This document shows, one piece after another, positions 37,686 through 45,953 of a DNA stretch of 64,000 bases. Location of the stretch: positions 1 to 64,000 of the forward strand of contig BQIV01000016.1 in NCBI GenBank assembly GCA_021604005.1, written 5' to 3'. Under the pieces are notes generated by a model. The model did no database searches and was not told the DNA's origin. It saw nothing but the letters and a program-made list of their open reading frames with translations. Within the stretch, counting starts at the first letter, position 1; each line of letters starts with the position of its first letter. This DNA is from Nitrospirales bacterium (GTDB taxonomy: Bacteria; Nitrospirota; Nitrospiria; Nitrospirales; UBA8639). Made by a program: the position numbers and the translations under genes.

Positions 37686-37741
37686 CCAGTGAATCGTTAT
37701 CGTTTTTGTATTCGCGTAGAGTTCTTAGAAATGTACACACA

Positions 37742-37771
37742 AACACGGCCGCCTGTGCTGGCGGCCGTGTT
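37742..37771. terminator. strong bidirectional hairpin terminator
   Basis: A perfect 12-bp inverted repeat (AACACGGCCGCC at 37742-37753, complement at 37760-37771) encloses a 6-nt loop and sits between convergent genes. The stem is GC-rich; the flank TTATCATCATC gives a short T-bearing tail for the plus-strand transcript. Confidence 0.75.
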
Positions 37772-37814
37772 ATCATCATCTATTCTCTCTAATCGGATAA
37801 TCTCATAAACCGAT

Positions 37815-38756
37815 TTAGTCATGCTCCTCATGCTTTTGATGCTCATGCGTCACTTGGATGTCGACGGTGTTCCCTTCTTTTTCGAGGACTTCGGTGCCGA
37901 ATCGATAGTTGGGCTTCATGGTACTGTGAGCCATGCGTCTATCTTTGGGATTGGTAAAAACCATTTTAGTCTGAAGTGTGTCTCCCTCTAGCACCACCAC
38001 TTTCATCTCCAGAAAACCGCCCATGCCTGGATGCCAGGCAATGAGTTTGTATACGCCTTCCGGAATGTCCGGTAAGGTGAAATTGCCTTGGTCGTCCGTA
38101 ATCGCATAGTACGGATTATCGACAGCCATACCCCACGATTGCATATACGGGTGAAAACCGCATTCTAAGTAGAAAATTCGACGGCCTTGTGAGAAATGCA
38201 CATTATCGATCATGGCCTCGCCGGGTTTGTGTTGGTGGTCCATCAATAAATCTTTGGGATGATGCGGGTTGAGTCTCAGCGGTCGGTGGAGCATGACTTT
38301 GTTGCCGAATGGTGCCGTCTCATACGCCACTACATCGTGGATAATTGGATCCATATTGACAATATGTAGTGGCTGTTGATCGCGCACGGCCATTACCCAG
38401 GGTTCAAACACACAGTCTTCCACCGTCACTTTTGATGGCGCGTTATCTTTGTCTGAAAACGGTTTGCCCTTTGTGATTCCCTCAAGAAACACAATAGCGT
38501 TTTTCAGGCCGCCTTCTGATGAAATGTGAAATTCATCCACCACTCGCCATCCGGTCCCGGTGGAGATTCGACCACAGAAGGCCGTATCTGGATTGGCGAT
38601 GATGCTATAGGCTAAGGCCGGTGGTTTTTTTCCATCAAGCAAGACGGTCCCGCTGATCGCCCCGCCATTCGTCACAGGTTCTTCGGTATAGGTCCAGGCA
38701 GCAATCGGGGAGAGTGCGAAGAGTAGAAAGCTAAAGAGTCCGGCAAGGCATTTCAT
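37815..38756 (-). CDS. exported cupredoxin/carboxypeptidase-regulatory-like domain protein
   Basis: This protein of 313 residues has a signal peptide (about 1-20) followed by a beta-rich region with NGGAISGTVLLDGKKPPALAY. A cupredoxin-like half ends in LECGFHPYM, the spacing of a Cys/His/Met copper or degenerate copper site. Next comes a carboxypeptidase-regulatory-like fold (ITDDQGNFTLPDIPEGVYKLIAWHPGMGGF). The C-terminus is His-rich (THEHQKHEEHD), possibly metal-binding. It is periplasmic; copper binding or electron transfer is inferred. The first ATG overlaps the ribosome-binding site, so I chose the second (38756). Confidence 0.75.
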   Translation of the reverse strand: MKCLAGLFSFLLFALSPIAAWTYTEEPVTNGGAISGTVLLDGKKPPALAYSIIANPDTAFCGRISTGTGWRVVDEFHISSEGGLKNAIVFLEGITKGKPFSDKDNAPSKVTVEDCVFEPWVMAVRDQQPLHIVNMDPIIHDVVAYETAPFGNKVMLHRPLRLNPHHPKDLLMDHQHKPGEAMIDNVHFSQGRRIFYLECGFHPYMQSWGMAVDNPYYAITDDQGNFTLPDIPEGVYKLIAWHPGMGGFLEMKVVVLEGDTLQTKMVFTNPKDRRMAHSTMKPNYRFGTEVLEKEGNTVDIQVTHEHQKHEEHD

Positions 38757-39133
38757 GGTCATTTCCTTTGAATAGGGGAAGAAAAAGTTTCTGCTATGTG
38801 TACTTCCTACAACATCCACTTACCGAACGCTTTGGACGAACAGTAATCTAATCATAAATCGTGTATCCGCTCAACGCATAGCCTCTTCTAACGTGTCAGC
38901 TGATGAATTATATCGTTAATGCTATCACATGTCAGAATGTGGTTCACAAACATACCGTGGAGATGTTCGCTCATAGAGATGGCAGGCGCATGGGTAATCC
39001 TACGAAATATGGTAGATGCTTTTCTAGTACCCTGAAGCGTTACAACCCTCTCTTCACGGATCGGTAAAACGAGTGGGCGGAGGCCTTCAAAATTCATGGT
39101 CTACTCGTAGGCCTCTCAGGTAAAGTGAGGTCT
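38757..39133. other. intergenic region between divergent genes
   Basis: This region contains the divergent promoters of the cupredoxin-like gene and the flavoprotein gene. A 69-residue minus-strand open frame (38888-39097) has no homology I recognise and only a weak ribosome-binding site; I do not call it. No other structure is evident. Confidence 0.35.
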
Positions 39134-40327
39134 ATGACAGCCTTTCAGTCTTATGATGTGATCATCGTTGGTATGGGCCCAGCCGGGGCCTCGGCAGCGT
39201 ATGAGTTATGTCAAGCCGGGCTCTCGGTCTTGGGTCTCGAAAAGCAATCCCACCCACGCTATAAAGTCTGTGGTGGAGGCCTTTCGGCCCGCATTGAGTC
39301 GATCTTGCCTCCAGACTTTCACTCTGTCATTGAAGATGCCGTCCATCGCATGATTTTCTCGTACGGACCGAAGGAATCGTACCATGTCGAATCCGAGAAA
39401 CCGATCGCGTATATGGTCATGCGGTCGTGTTTTGATCAATGGTTGGTCGACAGGGCGTTGCACGCTGGAGCCGTAGTTCATGAAGATGAACCCGCCACGG
39501 CATTGACAACGTTGCCTGATGGTATCGAAGTCCGGACAGCCAAAAGCCGGTATCATGGGCGGGTTGTTATTGGCGCAGATGGGGCGATGAGTCTGGTTGC
39601 GCAACAACTTTTTCCGCATCGTCGACTCCGAAAAATTCCGGCATTGGAGAGTGAGATTCTGTCACATTCGCCAGAGGCTCATGCCTATGCCAAGACAGCA
39701 TTGATCAGTCTCAATGCTGCCAAGAAAGGCTATGGCTGGATTTTCCCGAAAAAGCAGGGACTGTCAATTGGCGTCGGTGAATTTGTGCGCGGTATGAATC
39801 AACCGAGGCAAAGTTTTCAGCAATTTACTCGGAAAGAACCGACGTTAGCCGAACAGGTTATTCCATCTCCGCTTGGTCATCCCATTCCGGTGTTTAATCG
39901 ATCTCCCGGTATCATGAATGGACGATGGAACAACGGGTTGGTTCAGGGACGTGCGTTATTAGTAGGAGATGCCGGGCATCTCGTCGACCCGCTATTAGGC
40001 GAGGGAATTTATTATGCTGTACGGTCCGGACAATTAGCTGGGACAAACATCGTCCAGGCATTGCAGCACTCGTCCCCTTGCTTTGATAATTATGAGCATG
40101 CCGTTATCAATGAATTTGGTCGCGAATTTCAAATTGCGTCGAGGCTGGGACGTGTGGTCTATGGCGTGCCTCGCTCGTGGCATCGTTGGGTCGGAAAAAC
40201 ATTTCCAGGTCCCTATCAGGGGGTATTGCAGCGATACTGTGGGATGTTGCAGGGACAGGAAACGTACCAAACACTGTGGGATCGAATGATGACAAGGATG
40301 AAGAAGCCCTTTATTCGTCGTTCGTGA
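39134..40327 (+). CDS. geranylgeranyl-reductase-family FAD-dependent oxidoreductase
   Basis: This 397-residue flavoprotein has an N-terminal FAD-binding GxGxxG motif (IIVGMGPAGASAAYEL), the family's YKVCGGGLS segment (about 38-46), and the second FAD motif GDAGHLVDPLLGEGIYYA near residue 280. Members saturate isoprenoid side chains or lipids; the true substrate (quinone tail, lipid, carotenoid) is not determined. ATG 39134 is preferred over GTG 39125. A perfect inverted repeat begins at its stop codon. Confidence 0.85.
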   Translation: MTAFQSYDVIIVGMGPAGASAAYELCQAGLSVLGLEKQSHPRYKVCGGGLSARIESILPPDFHSVIEDAVHRMIFSYGPKESYHVESEKPIAYMVMRSCFDQWLVDRALHAGAVVHEDEPATALTTLPDGIEVRTAKSRYHGRVVIGADGAMSLVAQQLFPHRRLRKIPALESEILSHSPEAHAYAKTALISLNAAKKGYGWIFPKKQGLSIGVGEFVRGMNQPRQSFQQFTRKEPTLAEQVIPSPLGHPIPVFNRSPGIMNGRWNNGLVQGRALLVGDAGHLVDPLLGEGIYYAVRSGQLAGTNIVQALQHSSPCFDNYEHAVINEFGREFQIASRLGRVVYGVPRSWHRWVGKTFPGPYQGVLQRYCGMLQGQETYQTLWDRMMTRMKKPFIRRS

Positions 40328-40473
40328 AGCGTCGTTCGGGAAGCGTATCTCATGAATCGTCGTTCGTCGCTCGCTGTTCGTCACCCGTGATCCGTGACGC
40401 ATTCTCGTATGAAATGAAAGAGACTCTTTCTACGAAATACGAGCGACGAGATACGCTTCCCGAACGACGCTTC
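40326..40473. repeat. 26-bp perfect inverted repeat enclosing a CGAGCGACGAGATACG repeat
   Basis: The arms 40326-40351 and 40448-40473 are perfect 26-bp complements, separated by 96 bp of CGTCGTTCGTCGCTCG-like low-complexity sequence. The inner flank contains the 17-nt unit also present at 31861-31877. The left arm includes the stop codon region of the preceding gene. No transposase is encoded, so it resembles a MITE/REP-like dispersed element. The remaining 225 bp to the next gene hold only its presumed promoter and leader. Confidence 0.75.
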
Positions 40474-40698
40474 CCATTTGCCTTCCCGTAGGCAGTATGC
40501 TACCGTGATTTTTCTTTAACGCGGAGGGCCTGCGTTATTGAGGCAACAACAGATGAGGTCCACGTCTTTGTGTTGTGTTTTCCGGGTGTCTACTCGAAAG
40601 TGTGAGCTACGTCGCAGCATGGCTTTCGTGCCTGTGCCCCGTCCTTTCCTATCCTCTCGAGTCCACCACCACCTTACGTTTTTAAAAGGAGAATCTCT

Positions 40699-41010
40699 AT
40701 GAGTTTGAAGATTTATGTGGGCGGCTTACCCTATGCCACGAGTGAAGCCGAGTTGAACGATCTCTTTGCTGCACATGGAACTGTGGAGTCAGTGAAAATT
40801 ATTACCGATAAGTTTACCGGCCAATCACGGGGATTTGGTTTTGTGAAAATGGCAGGAAGTGAAGAAGGCAACGCAGCGATTGCTGCTCTCAATGGGACAC
40901 AGTTAGATGGTCGAACGTTGACAGTGAATGAAGCGCGTCCTCAAGAGCCGAGGTCCCCGGGGGGACGTGGTGGATTTGGGGGCGGCGGTAACAAGGGTGG
41001 TCGTTGGTAA
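40699..41010 (+). CDS. glycine-rich RRM RNA-binding protein
   Basis: This 103-residue protein has one RNA-recognition motif (about 2-80) with RNP2 KIYVGGLPY and RNP1 RGFGFVKM, followed by an Arg/Gly-rich tail (GGRGGFGGGGNKGGRW). Such Rbp proteins bind RNA and are often cold-induced in cyanobacteria and other bacteria. AAAAGGAGAA sets the start, behind a leader of about 200 bp without other genes. A DEAD-box helicase with a similar long leader lies 3.3 kb away, so the two may share a cold or RNA-structure response. Confidence 0.92.
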   Translation: MSLKIYVGGLPYATSEAELNDLFAAHGTVESVKIITDKFTGQSRGFGFVKMAGSEEGNAAIAALNGTQLDGRTLTVNEARPQEPRSPGGRGGFGGGGNKGGRW

Positions 41011-41066
41011 GTCGCTGATTACTTTCATTCCTTGACGTGAATGTAACGCACGCCGATAAAAAAGCT

Positions 41067-41101
41067 AAGGGGTCTGTGTAATTGACGCACAGACCCCTTT
41101 T
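41067..41101 (+). terminator. rho-independent terminator of the RRM gene
   Basis: AAGGGGTCTGTG (41067-41078) pairs perfectly with CACAGACCCCTT (41088-41099), 9-nt loop, followed by TTTT. Being near-symmetrical, it may also stop typA transcription from the other side. Confidence 0.85.
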
Positions 41102-41163
41102 CAGTTTGAGGACAGAGTCTCACGCTACGAGTAGATTGCTAGACGTCGTTTTGTCTCTCAACC

Positions 41164-42999
41164 TCATCCCTTTTTGGCTGAATTCCTAGCCGAGCGGCGC
41201 TCATTGTCCGTGAGGTAACGTTTTCTGAGACGGATATGTTTCGGGGTCACCTCGACCAGTTCGTCCTCTTCAATGAATTCCAACGCAAACTCCAGTGTTA
41301 ACTCTCGTGGGGGAATGAGATTAATGGCGTCATCGGACCCTGCGGCTCTGATGTTGGTGAGTTTTTTCTCTCGTATCGCGTTGACGACGAGATCTTGTCC
41401 TTTATTATTGACGCCAAGAATCATGCCTTCATACAACGCATCTCCAGGATTCAAAAATATTTCTCCACGATCCTGTAATCCCCAGAGGGCATAGGCGACG
41501 GCTTTTCCGGGACCATGGGAAATTTGAACTCCCGCGGAGCGCCGCGGGACTTCGCCTTTAAAGGGTTGATATTCGTGAAAGATTTGCGACATGACGCCTG
41601 TCCCTCTGGTCATCATCAAGAGTTCACTGCGGAAGCCCATTAACGCGCGGGAGGCAATGTGAAAGACCATGCGGATTGTGCCGACCGAGCTTTGTTGCAT
41701 GTCTTTGAGTTCTGCCCGTCGATTGCCCAAGGCTTCAATGACTCCGCCTTGATATCCAGGATCGACTTCAATAACGACTTCTTCAACCGGCTCCAAGCGG
41801 TCTCCATCGACTTCCTTGAAGATGACTTTTGGTGGGGACACCTCCAATTCGTAGCCTTCCCGCCGCATCGTCTCGATTAAAATTGATAGGTGTAGCTCTC
41901 CACGGCCGGATACCATGAACCGCTCGCCTCCATCGGCTTCTTCGACTTTAATGCCCACATTCATCATGGCTTCGTGTGCTAACCGTTCCCGAATATGCCG
42001 TGATGTTAAAAACCGTCCACCGTCTTTTCCGGACAATGGGCTGGTGTTGTGGGAGAAGTTCATCGAAATGGTCGGTTCATCGACATTGACGGTAGGTAAG
42101 GCCACAGGATGTTCTGGCGCAGCCAGTGTTTCACCAACACGCACATCTTCAATCCCGGCTATGGAAACAATGTCGCCGGCCTGTGCCTGTTCACGTTCCA
42201 CACGAACAAGCCCTTGGTAAGCGAGAATCTTTGTCACCTTACTTTTGACAATGTCTCCACCACGCTTGACCAAGGCGACGTGCTCGCCTACTCGAATTCC
42301 ACCGTGCACAATACGCCCGACGGCAATGCGTCCAATATAGGTATCGTAGTCTAATATCGTGACCAGCATTTGAAACGGCAAGTCCGGGTCGGCTACCGGT
42401 GGAAGCACACGATGGACAATCGTGTCCAGCAGCGGTTTCATGTCGGCGGGTTTCTCGTTTAATTCAAGCGTGGCCAGTCCATCTTTGCCTGATGCATAGA
42501 CAATGGGAAAATCAAGTTGTTCATCTGTGGCGTTGAGCTCGCAAAACAAGTCAAAGGTTTGATTCACCACCTCGGTTGGACGGGCATTTGGGCGGTCGAT
42601 TTTATTGATGACGACGATTGGCTTCAAATGCAGTTCCAAGGACTTTTTCAAGACAAATTTTGTTTGGGGCATAGGACCTTCAAACGCATCAACAAGCAGC
42701 AAGACTCCATCCACCATGCGGAGAATTCGCTCGACTTCACTGCCGAAATCGGCATGTCCAGGCGTGTCGACAAGATTGATGAGGTGGTCTTTATATCGAA
42801 GGGAGGCATTTTTTGAAAAAATCGTAATGCCCCGTTCTTTCTCCAAGGGATTCGAGTCCATGATGACCGCTTCACCCTCTTTGAACACGTAGGCGCCGGT
42901 TTGCTGAAGCAGCGCATCCACCAAGGTGGTTTTCCCATGATCGACATGCGCGATAATGGCCACATTGCGCATGTCCTTTCGACGTTTTTGTTGAGGCAT
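41164..42999 (-). CDS. typA: ribosome-associated GTPase TypA/BipA
   Basis: TypA/BipA is a translational GTPase that acts in ribosome assembly and stress adaptation, notably in the cold. The protein of 611 residues contains G1 AHVDHGKTTL, the effector region ERGITI, G3 DTPGHADFG and G4 NKIDRP, then domains II, III, V and the BipA-specific C-terminal domain (PRRSAGVQISHGPGKAVAYALW). I chose ATG 42999 with GGAG 9 nt upstream; 43008 is also possible. Its neighbours (RRM protein, DEAD-box helicase) fit an RNA/translation theme. Confidence 0.95.
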   Translation of the reverse strand: MPQQKRRKDMRNVAIIAHVDHGKTTLVDALLQQTGAYVFKEGEAVIMDSNPLEKERGITIFSKNASLRYKDHLINLVDTPGHADFGSEVERILRMVDGVLLLVDAFEGPMPQTKFVLKKSLELHLKPIVVINKIDRPNARPTEVVNQTFDLFCELNATDEQLDFPIVYASGKDGLATLELNEKPADMKPLLDTIVHRVLPPVADPDLPFQMLVTILDYDTYIGRIAVGRIVHGGIRVGEHVALVKRGGDIVKSKVTKILAYQGLVRVEREQAQAGDIVSIAGIEDVRVGETLAAPEHPVALPTVNVDEPTISMNFSHNTSPLSGKDGGRFLTSRHIRERLAHEAMMNVGIKVEEADGGERFMVSGRGELHLSILIETMRREGYELEVSPPKVIFKEVDGDRLEPVEEVVIEVDPGYQGGVIEALGNRRAELKDMQQSSVGTIRMVFHIASRALMGFRSELLMMTRGTGVMSQIFHEYQPFKGEVPRRSAGVQISHGPGKAVAYALWGLQDRGEIFLNPGDALYEGMILGVNNKGQDLVVNAIREKKLTNIRAAGSDDAINLIPPRELTLEFALEFIEEDELVEVTPKHIRLRKRYLTDNERRSARNSAKKG

Positions 43000-43548
43000 G
43001 ATCGTCATCTCCACCCACCCTCACGTTCAAGGGAAGGGTTCTAGCGAAACAATAAAATTATGTACATGAAATACATAAGGCTCGATTATTCACGGCACGA
43101 GAGCTCGCTTCCTACATCTGACTTTTGACGCCCATTCTTTTTCACTGGTTTGCCCGGATGCAGGTGTCCACGTATTGGTGGCTCCGCCCTACTCGTACAG
43201 CAACCGTCAATCAGTGCTAGGCATGTAGCGAAAAAGTCAGTTTCCATTCGTGGACACAAATCTACGACAGGGCCAAGACAGCCACGATCATTCCGGATCA
43301 TACGCACATTTCAAAGTCTGATAAGGATGTTTCGTCACACAACCGACGGGACTCGTCGGAGGAGGGTTTGTTCCGTATAGGACAATGAATTCTTTTCTCT
43401 ATCAAACTACCCCATGGCGGGATTTAATGCAACGTGGTGTCAGTCGTCCTTGGCGAACGTCCCTGTGGGGTATTCGTCTACCAGGCGGTTGCCGATACAT
43501 ATCAACTTACGAGAGCCTCAATTGAGGCTCTCACTATTGCAAGAACGT
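43000..43548. other. intergenic region, no supported gene
   Basis: Overlapping short frames on both strands lack start signals and recognisable sequence. GTGTCCACG near 43163 and CGTGGACAC near 43249 form a 9-bp inverted pair around about 75 bp, which may be chance. The minus-strand typA promoter should lie at its left end. Confidence 0.35.
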
Positions 43549-43908
43549 TCATTTCTTCGCGGTGGCGTTTGCTTTATAGGCCTTGTCTTGAGACTCCCAG
43601 TCAAGGCGGAGACGCTCCGACATACTCTTGGTCTTTTCCATACGTTCATTCATGAGCTCAAGTGTTCGGTCATGAGCTACTGCGGCTTCCGTCAAGGCTG
43701 TAGATTGGAACTGGTCACATAAAACTCGGAGCACTTCAGCGTTAGGCGAGGCAATGCCTCTGGCCTTACAAAACTGGATGCCTGTGTCGGTCAAGGTTGT
43801 GCCGTCGGCTTCTACCAGCGGCTTGGTCCCATCCGGGGCGTTATCGCCGGTATACTTGTAAACCGTGCCAAATTCCCCAATCGCGTATCGAGGCGTCTCA
43901 CTACTCAT
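43549..43908 (-). CDS. hypothetical protein, 119 residues
   Basis: I do not recognise this soluble protein. It begins MSSETPRYAIGEFGTVYKY and has a long charged helix at the C-terminus (HDRTLELMNERMEKTKSMSERLRLDWESQDKAYKAN), likely coiled coil. GAAGGAGCACAT gives a good ribosome-binding site at the chosen start. It is a single-gene unit. Confidence 0.7.
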   Translation of the reverse strand: MSSETPRYAIGEFGTVYKYTGDNAPDGTKPLVEADGTTLTDTGIQFCKARGIASPNAEVLRVLCDQFQSTALTEAAVAHDRTLELMNERMEKTKSMSERLRLDWESQDKAYKANATAKK

Positions 43909-44353
43909 CGTATGTGCTCCTTCTTCGTTGGTAGATGAATGTCCAGATGTACAGAAATCATGAAAGATTCATGCGTGATAGGTTGCTATAAATACTTGAT
44001 AGAACTGTTCTCAACTGAGAGAGATGCGTAGTGTACTCGTTTTTTGTATAAGGTCTCAATGCTTCAGGATGTTATTTCTTGCGGCTATATGTCCTGTCAT
44101 GTACTTGAGGGGACTACCTTGATAATTTTGTGCCACATGGCTCCTACTAGTTTGACATTACGGGAATTCTCGAGTACTCTCAAGATAGTCACTGTTGAAT
44201 CGGTCCGGCGACGCTGACGCTAGTAACACTCCGGGCCCCGCGATCGTATCGCGACCAGATCCTGCTCGGAGCGGACTTCCTCCCAATTCTGCCTCCCTCG
44301 GTTTTCTGACCACGTGTAAATACGATCCCTTTCTAAAAACAAGGAATATCTCT
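43909..44353. other. long leader region before the DEAD-box helicase
   Basis: No gene is supported in these 445 bp. The helicase frame is open back to 44195, but that extension has no sequence similarity, and the SSSDSTSE start at 44354 is the family-like one. A long 5' leader would be consistent with temperature-dependent control, which is only inferred. Confidence 0.35.
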
Positions 44354-45640
44354 ATGTCTAGTTCTGACTCTACGTCTGAAACGTTATCGTTTAGCGCGCT
44401 CGGCCTCTCTGAAGTGCTTTTAAAAGATTTGACAAAAGCTGGGTTTCAAGAGCCAACGCCTATTCAAGCAAAGGCCATTCCCCCGGCGCTCGAAGGCCGT
44501 GATGTTCTGGGTTGTGCCCAGACAGGCACCGGAAAAACGGCAGCCTTTATTATTCCGATGATTGAACGGCTGGCTCAAGGGGCTAAAGGGGCGCCCCGTG
44601 GGCTTGTCTTGGCTCCTACTCGAGAATTAGCCATCCAAATTCAACAAACGGTAGATCGCCTTGGACGATCTCGTCGAATTTTTGCGACGACTGTCGTGGG
44701 TGGAGCCGATATGAATGCGCAGATACGAGGCCTGCGGCAACGTCCCGATATCATCGTGGCCACCCCCGGCCGTTTATTGGATCATATGTGGCAAGGCACC
44801 ATTCGGTTTAACCAACTTCAGATTGTGGTGTTAGACGAAGCAGATCGTATGCTTGATATGGGATTTGCTCCACAACTGAATCAAATTATGGAAGCGGTGC
44901 CGGAAGAACGACAGACGCTGCTGTTTTCCGCAACGATGCCGTCCAATCTTGGCGATCTCGCGCGCATGTCCCTCAAGGACCCGGTCCGGGCCATGGTGTC
45001 AAAGTCAGCCACGTTAGCCACTGGAGTGACCCAGACACTTCACCATACAACTTCTTCAGACAAAACCCCTCTCCTGCTTTCTCTTTTGAAAGGTAAGGGC
45101 GAATCGGTCCTCGTGTTTACTCGAACCAAGCATCGTGCCGATCGTTTAGGGGAAACCTTGGAACGTGGCGGACATCGAGTGGCGGTTCTTCATGGAGGAC
45201 GTCGTCTGGCTCAGCGCCGTACGGCTTTAGAAGGTTTTCGTCGTGGGCGATTTCAGATTCTTGTCGCGACGGACATCGCGGCTCGTGGCCTAGACGTGGC
45301 GAACATCGGACATGTCATCAATTACGATCTTCCCAATGTGCCTGAGGATTATGTACATCGTCTTGGTCGAACCGCACGCATGAAAGCCGTAGGTAGCGCC
45401 ACCAGTTTCGTTACGGTTGAAGATTCTCGACATATGCGAGAGATAGAGAAACTCTTAGGTCAGCCGGTTCCATCGGCACCAGGGAGCCGACCACGATTTC
45501 AACCAACGCCGCAGAGTACTGGCCAACGCCCACGTCCAGGCTTTAATCGTAACGCACCTCGCCAGGGCCAAGATCAACCGCGACGGTTTGGCTCAAACCG
45601 AAGACGTGGTGGACCGCGACCGACAGCCTCTGCAAGATAA
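44354..45640 (+). CDS. DEAD-box ATP-dependent RNA helicase (RhlE-like)
   Basis: This 428-residue helicase has the full motif series: Q motif GFQEPTPIQ, motif I AQTGTGKT, Ia PTRELA, II DEAD, III SAT, V ATDIAARGLD and VI HRLGRTAR. A basic Arg/Gly/Pro/Gln-rich tail of about 60 residues follows, typical of RhlE/CsdA types that remodel structured RNA in cold or ribosome biogenesis. Subfamily assignment is from motif wording and the short tail. It is monocistronic, ending in a strong hairpin. Confidence 0.93.
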   Translation: MSSSDSTSETLSFSALGLSEVLLKDLTKAGFQEPTPIQAKAIPPALEGRDVLGCAQTGTGKTAAFIIPMIERLAQGAKGAPRGLVLAPTRELAIQIQQTVDRLGRSRRIFATTVVGGADMNAQIRGLRQRPDIIVATPGRLLDHMWQGTIRFNQLQIVVLDEADRMLDMGFAPQLNQIMEAVPEERQTLLFSATMPSNLGDLARMSLKDPVRAMVSKSATLATGVTQTLHHTTSSDKTPLLLSLLKGKGESVLVFTRTKHRADRLGETLERGGHRVAVLHGGRRLAQRRTALEGFRRGRFQILVATDIAARGLDVANIGHVINYDLPNVPEDYVHRLGRTARMKAVGSATSFVTVEDSRHMREIEKLLGQPVPSAPGSRPRFQPTPQSTGQRPRPGFNRNAPRQGQDQPRRFGSNRRRGGPRPTASAR

Positions 45641-45690
45641 CCACACCACTTATCAGTTCGGGCTCGTCCGCATAGAAAGACCTCATTGAG

Positions 45691-45725
45691 ACTCTGCTTC
45701 TTCTGATTTTCAGAAGAAGTAGAGT
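45691..45725 (+). terminator. hairpin downstream of the helicase gene
   Basis: Arms 45691-45706 and 45710-45725 pair over 16 bp with one mismatch/wobble and a 3-nt loop. There is no T-run after it, so it may be a Rho-assisted terminator or an mRNA 3'-end stabiliser. Confidence 0.55.
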
Positions 45726-45838
45726 TGAAACGAAGGATTATATCTCCACCCAGCCTTCATACAACTCCAAAGTCTATGTTTTCCTCTCAGTGACCCTCCC
45801 TCTCATTCTGCGCTATAGTGCGCTCGCACGATTTTCAA

Positions 45839-45910
45839 TGAGACGTGAAAAATAAGAAGTCATAAAAAGAGCATTTTGATCGTTTCGTAATCTTGTCATT
45901 TCACGTCTCA
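45839..45910. repeat. 12-bp perfect inverted repeat in intergenic DNA
   Basis: TGAGACGTGAAA (45839-45850) and TTTCACGTCTCA (45899-45910) are exact complements separated by 48 bp. Together with the terminator hairpin they fill most of the 313-bp gap 45641-45953. I believe ACGTCTCAC-type repeats are common between Nitrospira genes, but I could not check. Confidence 0.5.
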
Positions 45911-45953
45911 CTCCTAACTTTTCACTATCGAAAAACAGCTCTATTACTCGTCG

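Noticed and set aside
38888-39097. 69-residue minus-strand open frame between divergent genes
   Set aside because: Only a weak ribosome-binding site, no recognisable domain, and it lies where promoters are expected.
42648-42965. Frame-shifted minus-strand reading inside typA
   Set aside because: It is an alternative frame of a fully intact typA gene.
43150-43260. Inverted pair GTGTCCACG / CGTGGACAC in the 43-kb gap
   Set aside because: A 9-bp pair separated by about 75 bp is expected by chance in a region this size and has no further support.
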